The position numbers were made by a program, and so were the translations under genes. From Microbulbifer sp. TB1203 (lineage in GTDB: Bacteria; Pseudomonadota; Gammaproteobacteria; Pseudomonadales; Cellvibrionaceae), in the NCBI RefSeq assembly GCF_030997045.1, contig NZ_CP116899.1:4364001-4428000 (forward strand): DNA of 64,000 bases. The letters are read 5' to 3'. The notes below the pieces were generated by a model, which was given only the letters and a program-made list of their open reading frames with translations, had not been told where the DNA came from and searched no databases. This document shows positions 7,660 to 15,620 of the stretch, one piece after another (positions within the stretch are counted from its first letter, which is position 1; every line of letters starts with the position of its first letter).

Positions 7660-8834
7660 AGGCGGTCATGCAACGCCTGCTGGCGGTGAAGTATTACTTC
7701 CGTTCCCTGGTGGTGCGCTCGCGCCCGGATATATGGCTCTTCTATATCAATCGTCACCAGACTTTTGAGGGCAATATCCGTGCGTTGTGGAATTACTGCA
7801 ATGCCCGCGGCGAGGTGCAGACCTACCTGATCGACTACCGCGGCGAGGGGCGCCCGGCGGATGTCAGCGAGGCCCAATATATTCCCGGCGGCTCCCGCCG
7901 CGAGATCTACCTGCGCCTGCGCTGCCGCTACTGCTTTATCAGCCACAGCCAGCGGCTGGCGCTGGGCAAATTTTCCCTGGTGCGCTCCAGCCGGCTGGTG
8001 AACCTGTGGCACGGTATTCCGATCAAGGCGATCGGCAATCTGGACGAGCGCTTCACCAATCACCAGTTCCACCGCGAGTTCCGCAAGAGCCGGCGTATCA
8101 AGTTGTTTTCAGTAGCTTCGGTATTGGAGCGCTCGATTATCGCCGGGGCTTTCGTCAGTGAAGCAAAAAAAATCAAGGTGTTCGGACTGCCGCGCAACGA
8201 TTTTCTCGGTATGCCCTACACCGAATTGCCCGGCGCCAGCCAGCAGTTGGTAATGCGCGCGCGCAGTGCCAAGGCCGGGCGCCGCTTCCTGCTCTACGCA
8301 CCGACTTTCCGCGACTACGATCGCAGCAGTGTGGGGCTGGGCAAGGACGACCTGCACTGGCTGGAACCGCTGCTGCAGCGACACAACGCACTGCTGGGTA
8401 TCCGCCCGCACCCGCGGGACCTGGACCTCTACCGGGAGCTGATCGATAGCTCGGAGCACATCGTCGACTGCTCCCAGGCGGCGTACGACGACGTGTCCTG
8501 CCTGATGCGCGAAGTGGACCTGCTGATTTCCGACTTCTCATCGATCTGGGTGGACTACCTGTTGCTGGACCGGCCCATAGTCTTCTACGCCTGGGACCTG
8601 CAGCGCTATATGGAAAGCCGCGGGTTTGCCGTGCCCTTCGACCGGGTACTGCCGTCGGACTTTTCCGAAACCACGGAACAGCTGCAGGGAGCGCTGGAAG
8701 AGGCACTGCGGGAAGATGCGCCGGTGCCGGCGCGGCAGCAATGGGTCAAGGGGCTGTTTCACCAGTATCCGGACTTCGGTAGCTGCGCGCGCCTATACCG
8801 CTATCTGCAGGACTGGACCGCGGCGGAAACCTGA
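7656..8834 (+). CDS. CDP-glycerol glycerophosphotransferase family protein
   Basis: 392-residue cytoplasmic-face enzyme of the TagB/TagF family, which transfers glycerol phosphate from CDP-glycerol to a glycan acceptor. Family hallmarks: YCFISHSQRLALGKF, VNLWHGIPIKAIG (the conserved HG[IT]P motif), FLLYAPTFRDYDRS, LLGIRPHPRD and SDFSSIWVDYLLLDRPIVFY. It lacks the N-terminal polymerase extension of long TagF proteins, suggesting addition of one or a few units. GTG 7656 overlaps the TagD-like gene by 4 bases (tight coupling). The acceptor is unknown; proximity to waaP, hldE and the ligase makes LPS core or O-chain the best guess. Confidence 0.83.
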   Translation: MKAVMQRLLAVKYYFRSLVVRSRPDIWLFYINRHQTFEGNIRALWNYCNARGEVQTYLIDYRGEGRPADVSEAQYIPGGSRREIYLRLRCRYCFISHSQRLALGKFSLVRSSRLVNLWHGIPIKAIGNLDERFTNHQFHREFRKSRRIKLFSVASVLERSIIAGAFVSEAKKIKVFGLPRNDFLGMPYTELPGASQQLVMRARSAKAGRRFLLYAPTFRDYDRSSVGLGKDDLHWLEPLLQRHNALLGIRPHPRDLDLYRELIDSSEHIVDCSQAAYDDVSCLMREVDLLISDFSSIWVDYLLLDRPIVFYAWDLQRYMESRGFAVPFDRVLPSDFSETTEQLQGALEEALREDAPVPARQQWVKGLFHQYPDFGSCARLYRYLQDWTAAET

Positions 8835-8857
8835 GGTTAAGGGCCGGCAGGGCAATT

Positions 8858-8941
8858 TTTTGTAGGATGGGCAAAGCGCAGCGTGCCCATCAAGGCCCGG
8901 AAGGTGGGCACGTCGCTGCGCTCCTTTGCCCATCCTACAAA
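8858..8941. repeat. intergenic palindromic repeat
   Basis: Two long complementary arms (about 8858-8890 and 8904-8941) built on TGTAGGATGGGCAAAG and its complement, with small mismatches. It lies between the convergent glycerophosphotransferase and aldo/keto reductase genes and could act as a bidirectional terminator. Arms starting TGTAGGATGGG are common in dispersed palindromes of proteobacteria. No coding potential. Confidence 0.7.
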
Positions 8942-8993
8942 GGGAAGCTGCTTATCTCAGTGCTATTCTGATCAGAGCTTGATTTGAGAGTAT

Positions 8994-9821
8994 TTACGTC
9001 CGGGTTGGATTCGAGCGCGAGAGCGCGCGCAGCACACAGCTGCAGTTGTGATCCAGGTGCGCCGGGTTGATGGTGCCCACAATCGCGCTGGTCACGGCGG
9101 GGTGAGCGAAGACAAAATCCATCCCCGCCTGTACCGGGTCGCCTCCCTCTCCTGCGATATGGCCGCTGGCCAGGGCCTTCTTTACCAGCACGCCCTTGTT
9201 GTTTTTACGACAGTAGTCCAGCACCGCCTCCTCCCCCCGCTCGCGCAGGTTGTAGGTCACCATCATCACATCGCTGTACTGTGCCGCCAGCAGGGCGCCG
9301 GCGACGGTTTTGCCGGACATGCCGATGGCGCGGATCAGTCCGTCGCACTTCAGTTGCCGTAGGGTATCCAGCACTTCTTCTTCGCGGACTATGCGCTCGT
9401 CGTCGCCGTTCGAATGCACCAGCACCATGTCGAGTACCTCGGTGTGTAGCCGGCGCAGGCTGCGCTCCACGCTTATACGGGTGTGGCGCGCGGAAAAATC
9501 AAAACTCGATTGCCCACCGACAAATTCCTCTCCCACCTTGGAGCAGATCAGCCACTGGTCGCGCTGGCCGCGCAGCAGCTTGCCCAGCCGCTCCTCACTG
9601 TTGCCGTAGGCGGGCGCCGTGTCTATCAGGTTGATGCCCCAGGCCCGCGCGCGCGCGATCAGGTCCGCCGCCTGCCGGTCGTCGGGAATGGTAAAGCTGC
9701 CGGGGTACTTCACGCCTTTGTCGCGGCCGAGTTTGACGGTGCCCAGCCCCAGGGCGCTCACCTGCATGCCGGTGTCGCCCAGGGGCTTCAGGGGTAGCGG
9801 GGATGGAGTGATTTCAGGCAA
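8994..9821 (-). CDS. aldo/keto reductase
   Basis: About 275 residues of the NAD(P)H-dependent aldo/keto reductase fold. Seen: PLGDTGMQVSALGLGTVKLG at the N-terminus, NLIDTAPAYGNSEERLGKLL (Asp and Tyr of the tetrad), WLICSKVG (Lys), LDMVLVHSNGDD (His), and TSAIVGTINPAHLDHN for cofactor binding. The start is uncertain. A TTG at 9821, overlapping the upstream oxidoreductase stop by 8 bases, gives the expected family N-terminus. The first ATG would remove beta-strand 1, and the longer frame lies inside the neighbour. It is cotranscribed with the FAD oxidoreductase. The substrate is not predictable. Confidence 0.82.
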   Translation of the reverse strand: MPEITPSPLPLKPLGDTGMQVSALGLGTVKLGRDKGVKYPGSFTIPDDRQAADLIARARAWGINLIDTAPAYGNSEERLGKLLRGQRDQWLICSKVGEEFVGGQSSFDFSARHTRISVERSLRRLHTEVLDMVLVHSNGDDERIVREEEVLDTLRQLKCDGLIRAIGMSGKTVAGALLAAQYSDVMMVTYNLRERGEEAVLDYCRKNNKGVLVKKALASGHIAGEGGDPVQAGMDFVFAHPAVTSAIVGTINPAHLDHNCSCVLRALSRSNPTRT

Positions 9822-11034
9822 AGGCTTTCTCCCAGGGCGTCGGTGCCACCCGCGGGGCGGGCAGCGCTTGCAGCGCGGCAATATCGCCGCCCGCCGGTTG
9901 GATATCGTCCTCGCGTAGCAGCGCCAGTACCTCGTCCGCCAGGTTGGGGGCCAGGGTCAGCTTGGTGGGCCAGGCGGCGATCACATTGGCGCAGTTGTCG
10001 GTGCGCAGCGCAGCTGCCTTGTCCGGGCGGGCGAAATTGCGCTGGCGGGGTTCGGCGCGGTCCACCGGCAGGGTGGCCCACTGGCAATGGCCCAGGTCGA
10101 CCCAGGGCATCAGTTCGCGCAGTTCCCGTTGGGCTTCGGTAATCAGTTTTTCCGGCGAAAGAGACGCCCCCCGTTCGGCCAGCGAGCCGCCCAGGTACCA
10201 GACCCAGGTGCCGTCGCCCAGCGGGTGGCTGGAGATAGTGAGCCGCGGAGTTTTTTCCGCGCCCAGGCAGTGGCCGTAAAAGCGATGGGGCAGGTGGTGG
10301 CGGACCATTACCTGCTGCAGCGGGCGGCGCTGGGTCTGCGGTGTGCGACAGCCGAGTTGCTCGAGGATCTTTTCGTTGCCGAGGCCCGCAGTGAGAATAA
10401 ATTTCTGCGCGTGCACTTCCAGGGTTTCGCCGTCGGCGTCGGCGCACAAAACAGCGTTGCCCTCGGCATCGCGCTGCCAGCGTGCGGTGGGCCGGATCTT
10501 TTTCAGCTGGTCGCGCAGCGGTGCGCTCAGTGCCTCGAGCACGCTGGGCACATCCAATACCAGATCCACCAACTGGTAGACGCTGCCGCGAAAATCCGCG
10601 TGGCGGAAAATTTCCGGGCGCTCATCCCCGGACACGGGGTGCACGCGGCCGCGGGCCAGTTTGCTGGCGAAAAAAGTGCCGACTTTTGATGCGCTGCCAC
10701 CGCTGGAAAACAGGTAGAAGTGATCGGAGAGAATTCTCGCCGCGGAGAGGTCTACTTGCCCGCTGCCCTCGAGGCAGTCGCGCCACACCTGCGGCATATC
10801 CTTTATCGCCTCCGAAGCCCCGGTGAGAGTGCCGCCGAGGGTGTATTTGATTCCGCCGTGAATCATGCCCTGGGAGGCCACCGTCTGCCCGCTGCCCAAG
10901 GCCTCCTGCTCGAACAGGGCGCAGGAAAGGCCGGAGGACCGCAGCCGCTGCATCAGCCAGAGGCCGGCGATACCGCCGCCGATCACGGCGATATCGAGAA
11001 AAACCGTTTTTGTGGAGGGAGTAGCGGAAGACAT
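9814..11034 (-). CDS. FAD-dependent oxidoreductase (DAO family)
   Basis: 406 residues with an N-terminal dinucleotide-binding motif (IAVIGGGIAGLWLMQRL), ALFEQEALGSGQTVASQG, and a C-terminal half typical of glycine/D-amino-acid-oxidase-like flavoproteins. It probably oxidises an amino or hydroxy acid substrate in the cytoplasm; no signal peptide is visible. It overlaps the aldo/keto reductase by 8 bases, so the two may act in one small redox pathway. It is divergent from waaA across 85 bases. I do not recognise a specific substrate. Confidence 0.75.
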   Translation of the reverse strand: MSSATPSTKTVFLDIAVIGGGIAGLWLMQRLRSSGLSCALFEQEALGSGQTVASQGMIHGGIKYTLGGTLTGASEAIKDMPQVWRDCLEGSGQVDLSAARILSDHFYLFSSGGSASKVGTFFASKLARGRVHPVSGDERPEIFRHADFRGSVYQLVDLVLDVPSVLEALSAPLRDQLKKIRPTARWQRDAEGNAVLCADADGETLEVHAQKFILTAGLGNEKILEQLGCRTPQTQRRPLQQVMVRHHLPHRFYGHCLGAEKTPRLTISSHPLGDGTWVWYLGGSLAERGASLSPEKLITEAQRELRELMPWVDLGHCQWATLPVDRAEPRQRNFARPDKAAALRTDNCANVIAAWPTKLTLAPNLADEVLALLREDDIQPAGGDIAALQALPAPRVAPTPWEKAFA

Positions 11035-11076
11035 AGAACCTCGGGATTATTCTGCGGCGCCATTATACGCACTTGG

Positions 11077-11082
11077 TAGAAT
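11077..11082 (+). promoter_or_regulatory. candidate extended -10 for waaA
   Basis: TAGAAT preceded by TTGG, an extended -10 (TGn) pattern, 37 bases before the waaA ATG. No good -35 is visible, so this is tentative. Confidence 0.3.
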
Positions 11083-11119
11083 AGCGCCGATCGAGTTTCT
11101 GTTTTTGGCGAAGGATTTG

Positions 11120-12406
11120 ATGCGCACACTCTATACTTGGTTATTTCGGGCCGCAGTTCCCCTTATTCTCCTGCGCCTCTGGTGGCGCGGCCGCGCACAG
11201 CCGGAGTACCGGAAGCGCTGGCGCGAGCGTTTCGGCCGGGTGCCGGAGCGCGCGAGCCGTGCGCCCCTGGTGTGGGTGCACGCGGTTTCTGTGGGCGAGA
11301 CGCTGGCGGCGGTGCCCATGATCGAAAAATTGGCGGTGCGTCACCCGCACTGGCAGTGGCTGGTTACCACCAGCACTCCCACCGGCTCCGAGCGCGCGCG
11401 CGCGGTGTTGCAACCGATGATCGGCGGGCGCCTGCTGCACTACTACGCGCCCTACGACCTGCCAGAGTGCATAGCGCCGTTTGTCGGCGCCCTGCGTCCC
11501 GACACGCTGGTGATCATGGAAACCGAACTCTGGCCCAACCTGCTCGCCCACTGTGCGCAGCGCGGAATTCCCACGCTGCTGGCCAACGCCCGCCTGAGTG
11601 AAAAATCCGCTGCCGGCTACGCCCGCTTCGGCCGCCTCGCGCGGCCCATGCTGCGAAAACTGGACCGCGTGGTGGCCCAGTACCCCGCCGATGCGCAACG
11701 CTTCGTCGAACTGGGTCTGCCGGCGGAGCGGGTGGTGGCCAGCGGCAATATCAAGTTCGACCTGCAGATTGGCCTTGGCTTGGAGAGCGAGGCCCAGGTA
11801 CTGGCACACCAGTGGCGCGGCCGCAGAGGCCGCCCGGTATGGTTGGCCGCCAGCACCCACGCCGGCGAAGAGGAGATAGTGCTCGACGCCTTCGAACGGA
11901 TGCTGGAGGACTTCCCGGATTTGTTGCTGGTGCTGGTGCCGCGGCACCCCCAGCGCTTCGACAGCGTGGCGCGCCTGTGCCGGAGCCGCAACCTGACCCT
12001 GCTGCGGCGCAGCGATGACGGGCTGCCCGGTCCAACCCACCAGGTGCTGTTGGGGGATACCATGGGCGAATTGCTGCGTTTCTATGGGGCCTGTGACCTG
12101 GCATTTGTGGGTGGCAGCCTGGTGCCGGTGGGCGGGCACAATATGATCGAGCCCGCGGCCTGGGGCGTGCCGGTGGTATGCGGCCCGCACCTGCACAACT
12201 TCTCCACCGTCGCCCAGCTGTTGATCGACGCCGGGGGCATGCGCGTGGTGGAGGATGCGGAACAGCTCGCCGACCAGTTGATGGACTGGCTGCGGGATGA
12301 CTGCGGGCGCCGCAGCGCTGGCGAGCGCGGGCGGGAAGTGGCGGCGGAGAACAGCGGTGCGCTGGAACGGCTGGTAGAGGAAATTGATAGTTTAATGAAG
12401 GGCTAG
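11120..12406 (+). CDS. waaA: Kdo transferase WaaA (KdtA)
   Basis: 428 residues (E. coli 425). It transfers one or two Kdo residues from CMP-Kdo to lipid IVA at the inner membrane, an essential LPS step. Seen: a membrane-anchor N-terminus (YTWLFRAAVPLILLRLW), VWVHAVSVGETLAAVPMIEK, TTSTPTGSERA, METELWPNLL, LLANARLSEKSAAGY, GNIKFD, WLAASTHAGEEE, LVPRHPQRF and FVGGSLVPVGGHNMIEPAAW. These are all WaaA signatures in order. ATG 11120 is preceded by GAAGGATTTG. The gene converges on tolC with a hairpin terminator between. Confidence 0.96.
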   Translation: MRTLYTWLFRAAVPLILLRLWWRGRAQPEYRKRWRERFGRVPERASRAPLVWVHAVSVGETLAAVPMIEKLAVRHPHWQWLVTTSTPTGSERARAVLQPMIGGRLLHYYAPYDLPECIAPFVGALRPDTLVIMETELWPNLLAHCAQRGIPTLLANARLSEKSAAGYARFGRLARPMLRKLDRVVAQYPADAQRFVELGLPAERVVASGNIKFDLQIGLGLESEAQVLAHQWRGRRGRPVWLAASTHAGEEEIVLDAFERMLEDFPDLLLVLVPRHPQRFDSVARLCRSRNLTLLRRSDDGLPGPTHQVLLGDTMGELLRFYGACDLAFVGGSLVPVGGHNMIEPAAWGVPVVCGPHLHNFSTVAQLLIDAGGMRVVEDAEQLADQLMDWLRDDCGRRSAGERGREVAAENSGALERLVEEIDSLMKG

Positions 12407-12449
12407 GGCGAACGCAGGTTCGCCCTGTCAGCGCCCCGATTGGGGCGCT
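12405..12449. terminator. double hairpin between waaA and tolC
   Basis: Two perfect stem-loops: AGGGCGAAC/GTTCGCCCT with a 4-base loop (12405-12426), and AGCGCCCC/GGGGCGCT with a 4-base loop (12430-12449). They sit exactly between convergent stops, suiting bidirectional termination. No long T tract is present. Confidence 0.7.
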
Positions 12450-14008
12450 CACTTGGTCGGTGAGGCTGGTGGATCTTTCCTGATCGGTGGGGCTGGAGGG
12501 GCTAGGGTCGGTGCGGTCGGCGCCGTTTCCGCCACACGTAAAATTGGACTGGCGGGATTCAGCTCGTTCTCCAGGCTCTGCAGGTCGTCCGGTGCCAGCA
12601 GTCCTGCCGTCCGCTTCAGGTCCAGGGTGTTCTGGATATAGTCGTAGAGGGCATTGGCGTAGTCGGTGCGCGACTGGGCGAGGGTGCGCTGGGCCAGCAG
12701 TACGTCCACGATGTTGCGGGTGCCCACTTCGTAGCCCGCCTGGGTGGCCTCCAAGGCGCTTCTGGCCGCGATCACCGCCTGCTGGCGCGCCTCCACCCGG
12801 GACACGTCGGTGACCACCGCCCGGTGCAGGGTGCGGGTGTTCTGCACTGTGTCACGTTCCACCAGATTGCTCAGGTCCTCCGCCTGGAAGGCGAGGTTGC
12901 GCGCCTCGCGGCGGCTGGCGCTGAGGCGGCCGCCGGTGTAGATGGGTACTTGCAAGGTGATTGCTGCGATTTTGGTTTCCTGAGTGGTATCGATTGGAAT
13001 CGTTTGCGAGTCGATTTCCAGATCGCCGTCGCTGTGGTACTTCTGGTAGTTCAAAGAACCGGTCAGGGTCGGCAGATGCTCGGCCGCGGCGGCGCGGGCG
13101 CTATAGCCGGCGGCATCCGCGGCCAGGCGGGAGGCTTTCAGGTCGAAGTTGTTGGCCAGGGCGAAGTCCACCCAGGCGCTGCGCTCTATGGGGTCCGGTG
13201 CGACCACCGCGAAATCCCCGCCCAGGGGGGCCACCGAATCGTGGTGGCCGCCGGTGAGCACCGATAGGGCGTCGAAATTGCTGAGCAAGTCGTCCTGGGC
13301 GGTGAGCCGCCGTGCTACCGCGTTCTCGTAGGCGGCCCGGGAATCGTAGACGTCGGTGATCGCGGTGAGGCCTACCTCGAAGCGCTGCTGGGTTTGTTCC
13401 AACTGCTTGGCCAGGGCCTCCTCTTCGGCGATCGCGGCTTCCAGCACGTCGTGGGCGCGCAGCACGTCGAAGTAGGCGACTGACACCCGCAGCATCATCT
13501 CCTGCTGGTTGGCGCTGAACTCGGCGGCGGCCTGTTCGCTGATCTTCTTGCCCTGCTTGTAGCCGAACCAAGCCGGCAGATCGAATATCGCCTGGTCCAG
13601 CCTGACGCTGTAAGTCCGATCGTCGGTGTCGCTCTTAGTGGTGGTCGGAATCACCAAGATAGTGCCGTCGTCGTTGAATTGGCTCTGGACCCTGTCGGTA
13701 TCGGAGCGGACTTTACTGGCCTCGGCGGTGCCCTGGATCTGTGGCAGCAGCGCCGAGCGGCCAAGATTTTTCGCCTCCAATCCGGCGTGATAAGCGGCGC
13801 GGTCGGCGGCCAGCTGCGGATCGTTGTCCAGGGCCTGCAGGTAGACCTCCCACAGGGTGTCAGCCTGAGCCTGCATTGCGCCGAAGCCCAGCACGGCGGC
13901 GGCGAGCGGAGCCTTCAGCGCGGCCGCGAAATGCGTTTTCAGCGCGGCGGCGATATGAGTTTTCAACGGGCGCGGGGAATGGCCCGGAGTGACATCACTT
14001 CTTTTCAT
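12449..14008 (-). CDS. tolC: TolC-type outer membrane channel
   Basis: 519 residues, secreted. A signal region ends FGAMQAQA, then DTLWEVYLQALDNDPQLAAD begins the TolC helical barrel repeat. RSALLPQIQGTAEA, FDVLRAHDVLEAA, QRFEVGLTAITDVYDSRAAYE and the second structural repeat (TQAGYEVGTRNIVDVLLAQ, NALYDYIQNTLDLKRTAGLL) are family hallmarks. TolC trimers form the outer-membrane exit duct for efflux pumps and type I secretion. The N-terminus is unusually long because an 8-residue unit is repeated about three times (see findings). The adjacency to nudF-yqiB-cpdA-yqiA-parE is conserved with E. coli, although five genes are interposed here. Confidence 0.94.
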   Translation of the reverse strand: MKRSDVTPGHSPRPLKTHIAAALKTHFAAALKAPLAAAVLGFGAMQAQADTLWEVYLQALDNDPQLAADRAAYHAGLEAKNLGRSALLPQIQGTAEASKVRSDTDRVQSQFNDDGTILVIPTTTKSDTDDRTYSVRLDQAIFDLPAWFGYKQGKKISEQAAAEFSANQQEMMLRVSVAYFDVLRAHDVLEAAIAEEEALAKQLEQTQQRFEVGLTAITDVYDSRAAYENAVARRLTAQDDLLSNFDALSVLTGGHHDSVAPLGGDFAVVAPDPIERSAWVDFALANNFDLKASRLAADAAGYSARAAAAEHLPTLTGSLNYQKYHSDGDLEIDSQTIPIDTTQETKIAAITLQVPIYTGGRLSASRREARNLAFQAEDLSNLVERDTVQNTRTLHRAVVTDVSRVEARQQAVIAARSALEATQAGYEVGTRNIVDVLLAQRTLAQSRTDYANALYDYIQNTLDLKRTAGLLAPDDLQSLENELNPASPILRVAETAPTAPTLAPPAPPIRKDPPASPTK

Positions 14009-14289
14009 CTGTTTAAACTTCCTGTGGTGGGTGCGGTCTCAAAGCGCTGCCAGTCTCCCCCCTGGCGAAAGCAGTCGCGAAAGTGTACCCGCGGCCTGGG
14101 GGGCAGTCGAGGCGACGGTAGCGGCATTTTGGTATATCTTCGTTAAACCGACGCGAATGTGCGGCTACCGGTGATTAAGCGGTAAAAACCGGTGTTACCG
14201 ATATCCGGGCGAAACTCATCGATGCAATAGACGCAGCCGGATTTATTTTGGATGCGGCAAACATCTTGCAGAAAAGGGCAAGAATCGCG
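14009..14289. promoter_or_regulatory. divergent tolC/letA-like intergenic region
   Basis: 281 bases between divergent genes; both promoters must lie here. ACCGG-containing short inverted segments occur around 14160-14200 (CTACCGGTGATTAAGCGGT and AAAACCGGTGTTACCG). No confident -35/-10 pair or known operator was found. Confidence 0.4.
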
Positions 14290-14958
14290 ATGGAGCAGGC
14301 AGTACAGAAAAAGCCCGAGCCCTGGCGGCGCGCCTGTCATCAATGCGATCTGCTGCTGGAGCGCGCGGTGGCCCCCCTGGGGCAGAAATTGGTGTGCCCC
14401 CGTTGCAATGCCACTCTGCATCGCAACGGCGCGCACAGCATTCGTTATACCGCGGCACTGAGCCTCACCGGCCTGTTGTTGTTCATTCCCTCCGCCGCCC
14501 TGCCGCTGCTGCACTTTTCCATTTTTACCTTCGGTGCTGAAAACACGCTGTTCAACGGGGTGCAGTCGCTGTTTGGCGCCGGCTATATCTGGCTTTCCTC
14601 CCTGGTACTCTTCTGCAGCGTGCTGGCGCCGCTGGGCAAATTCACCCTGCTGGCCTTTATCAGTTGGGGCTGCGGCTGGGAGGCGCTGGACCGCCCGGTG
14701 GCCAACGCGGTTCGCTGGTACCACCACCTGCGGGACTGGGCCATGCTGGACGTATATATGCTGGGTATACTGGTGGCGCTGGTCAAAATGAGCGACCTTG
14801 GCAAGATGGCGGTGGAGCCAGGGCTCTATTGCTTTGCCGCCATGATGCTGGTTTCCAACCTGACCACCCTGAGTTTCGACCCATACGCGGTCTGGGCGCG
14901 CATGGCCCGGCGCCGGGAGCGACCGCCGGCCGGCGAAGCCGCGGGAGGCGGGTCGTGA
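14290..14958 (+). CDS. PqiA/LetA-like membrane protein, N-terminal half
   Basis: 222 residues. Two CxxC pairs form a rubredoxin-like zinc ribbon (ACHQCDLLLE and LVCPRCNATL). About four transmembrane segments follow (AALSLTGLLLFIPSAALPLL, SSLVLFCSVLAPLGKFTLLAF, DWAMLDVYMLGILVALVKMS, GLYCFAAMMLVSNLTTL). The order and motifs are those of one PqiA domain; E. coli PqiA and LetA carry two such domains in one chain. These proteins work with MCE-domain partners to move phospholipid between inner and outer membrane. ATG 14290 is preferred over an upstream TTG. The stop overlaps the next gene's GTG by 4 bases. Confidence 0.85.
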   Translation: MEQAVQKKPEPWRRACHQCDLLLERAVAPLGQKLVCPRCNATLHRNGAHSIRYTAALSLTGLLLFIPSAALPLLHFSIFTFGAENTLFNGVQSLFGAGYIWLSSLVLFCSVLAPLGKFTLLAFISWGCGWEALDRPVANAVRWYHHLRDWAMLDVYMLGILVALVKMSDLGKMAVEPGLYCFAAMMLVSNLTTLSFDPYAVWARMARRRERPPAGEAAGGGS

Positions 14959-15620
14959 CCGGGCCGCCAAAAGCACGGGAATCCGGGCTCACCAGTTGCC
15001 TCTGCTGCCACCAGCTGGTGCGCATGCCCGAGGGGGAGGAGTCCTGCCGCTGCCCCCGGTGCGGCGGGCGGGTGCATACCCGCCAGGTGGGTAGTCTCAC
15101 CCTCACCTGGGCCTTTGTCATTACTGGCGCCTTTCTGCTGGTGCCGGCCAATATCCTGCCGGTGATGACCGTCATCTACCTGGGGGCCGGCGAGCCCAGC
15201 ACCATTATCAGCGGGGTGATGCAGTTGTATGACTCCGGCCTCTGGGGGATCGCCCTGATCGTGTTCGTGGCCAGTATCGCGGTGCCGGTGATGAAACTGG
15301 TGGGGCTGGTGCTGCTGCTGGTGCAGATACAGTTCCGCCTGCCGCTGATTCCTCTGCAGGCGATGCAGGTGTACCGGGTGGTGTCGGCGATCGGCCGCTG
15401 GTCGCTGCTGGACCTGTTCATGATCTCCATCCTGGTGGCGCTGGTGGACATGGGGGCCATCGCCGAAGTGGCCGCCGGCCCCGGCAGTACCGCCTTTGCC
15501 ACCGTGGTGGTGGTGACCATGCTGGCGGCCCGCTTCTTCGATCCGCGCCTGATCTGGGACGCCTACGACGCGCGCCGGGAGCGGGAGGACGCCGTGGAGG
15601 GAGCGGTGCGGAATGGCTGA
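14955..15620 (+). CDS. PqiA/LetA-like membrane protein, C-terminal half
   Basis: 221 residues and a second complete PqiA domain. It has zinc-ribbon CxxC pairs (SCLCCHQLV and CRCPRCGGRV) and then transmembrane segments (WAFVITGAFLLVPANILPVM, GIALIVFVASIAVPVMKLVG, LLDLFMISILVALVDMG, FATVVVVTMLAARFF). PANILPVM is a strongly conserved family motif. Together with the preceding gene it makes the equivalent of one full LetA/PqiA. It starts at GTG 14955 (4-base overlap) and ends overlapping the MCE gene by 8 bases, so all three are tightly coupled. Confidence 0.87.
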   Translation: MTGPPKARESGLTSCLCCHQLVRMPEGEESCRCPRCGGRVHTRQVGSLTLTWAFVITGAFLLVPANILPVMTVIYLGAGEPSTIISGVMQLYDSGLWGIALIVFVASIAVPVMKLVGLVLLLVQIQFRLPLIPLQAMQVYRVVSAIGRWSLLDLFMISILVALVDMGAIAEVAAGPGSTAFATVVVVTMLAARFFDPRLIWDAYDARREREDAVEGAVRNG

